A stretch of DNA of 6,475 bases from Pseudomonadota bacterium (GTDB lineage Bacteria; SZUA-182; DTGQ01), in contig JAUWIR010000272.1 in assembly GCA_030605265.1 (NCBI GenBank), forward strand, positions 1-6,475, given 5' to 3'. Both the position numbers and the translations under genes were made by a program. Below the pieces are notes generated by a model. That model was not told where the DNA came from. It saw only the letters and a list, made by a program, of their open reading frames with translations, and ran no database searches. Positions 6,223-6,475 of the stretch are shown piece after piece. The first letter of the stretch is position 1; each line of letters opens with the position of its first letter.

Positions 6223-6475
6223 GGCAGAAATAATAGATCATAAAATTTTTTTTGACTTCAAGACAGTTCTGGATACCTATTTTAAAGATTTGCCGGAAAT
6301 AAGAAATTATCATTATTTCCTCTTTGACACTGACAGATTAGGTATTGTTAGTGTCAAAGAAAATCTTAGAGATGAATGGATTGAATACTTTTTATTGAAA
6401 CCACCTCTAAACCAATCCAATGCTAAATCACAATGCGATATTAGTCCAAATTCACTGCAATCTCCAGGTTTAAAC
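6212..6475 (+). CDS. Unidentified plus-strand open frame, partial, runs off right edge
   Basis: The frame is open from 6128 to the window end without a stop. Protein-like sequence begins about 6212, where a GTG would give (M)SNKAEIIDHKIFFDFKTVLD. It continues with YFKDLPEIRNYHYFLFDTD, then RLGIVSVKENLRDEWIEYFL. The mixture of charged, aromatic and aliphatic residues is typical of a real soluble protein and no membrane helix is seen, but I do not recognise the family. No Shine-Dalgarno precedes the GTG; TTG at 6176 and 6140 are weaker options. The 5' end overlaps the first codons of the minus-strand polymerase-like frame, so one or both starts are probably wrong or lost. Inside it, 6321-6360 forms a strong inverted repeat. 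It could be the 5' part of a gene continuing to the right or a 5'-truncated fragment. Confidence 0.4.
   Translation, partial: MSNKAEIIDHKIFFDFKTVLDTYFKDLPEIRNYHYFLFDTDRLGIVSVKENLRDEWIEYFLLKPPLNQSNAKSQCDISPNSLQSPGLN
6321..6360. repeat. 15-bp-arm inverted repeat with 10-nt loop
   Basis: TCTTTGACACTGACA (6321-6335) pairs with TGTTAGTGTCAAAGA (6346-6360). Fourteen positions are Watson-Crick and one is G-U in a plus-strand transcript; the 11 outermost base pairs are perfect. It is not followed by a T-run on either strand, so it is not an intrinsic terminator. It sits inside the partial plus-strand frame, coding for FDTDRLGIVSVKE. Confidence 0.8.

Noticed and set aside
6325..6475. Minus-strand open frame entering from the right edge and stopping near 6325
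   Set aside because: About 50 codons without polymerase-like motifs. The opposing plus-strand frame is longer and more protein-like, so I do not take it as the missing front of the polymerase-like gene, though only the flanking sequence could settle this.

Overview
The window looks like part of a Gram-negative bacterial chromosome or a metagenomic contig. The main evidence is a tripartite RND efflux operon that includes an outer-membrane lipoprotein channel. Codon use and the two small conserved genes would fit a deltaproteobacterial (Desulfobacterota-type) host, but that is a weak inference and I cannot fix the taxon.

Positions 1-4750 (minus strand) hold a tightly packed efflux operon, transcribed from high to low coordinates. 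The order is a TetR/AcrR-type regulator with a CecR-like C-terminal part (4017-4670), an outer membrane factor lipoprotein of the NodT/TolC type (2566-4017), an HlyD/AcrA-type periplasmic adaptor (1288-2553), and the first 431 residues of an AcrB-type (HAE1-like) RND pump that runs off the left edge (1-1295). The junctions are a 1-nt overlap, a 12-nt gap and an 8-nt overlap. A near-consensus sigma70 promoter (TTGACA, 17 nt, TATATA) lies at 4719-4747. A 31-bp near-perfect palindrome at 4685-4715 covers the predicted transcription start. The simplest model is that the TetR protein binds this operator, represses its own operon and releases it when the pump's substrate or a related ligand is present.

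Positions 4750-6475 are visibly more AT-rich and look like accessory DNA. From the promoter rightwards there are two small hairpins and open frames that look like debris (4759-5039). Next are two small conserved genes of unknown function on the minus strand, 4 nt apart if an in-frame TGA is ignored (5040-5270 and 5317-5520, the second apparently cut short). Then comes a 196-codon minus-strand frame that aligns by eye with the polymerase domain of family A DNA polymerases but lacks the catalytic motifs (5632-6222). Last is a plus-strand open frame that runs off the right edge (about 6212-6475) and contains a 15-bp-arm inverted repeat. The polymerase-like frame and the plus-strand frame meet head to head near 6212-6240 and neither has an ATG or a Shine-Dalgarno sequence. 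That point may be a rearrangement junction between two truncated genes.

No tRNA, rRNA, CRISPR array or complete insertion sequence was seen. The most unusual elements are the degenerate polymerase-like protein, the TGA-interrupted small gene beside its conserved partner, and the long palindromes at the efflux promoter and at 6321-6360.
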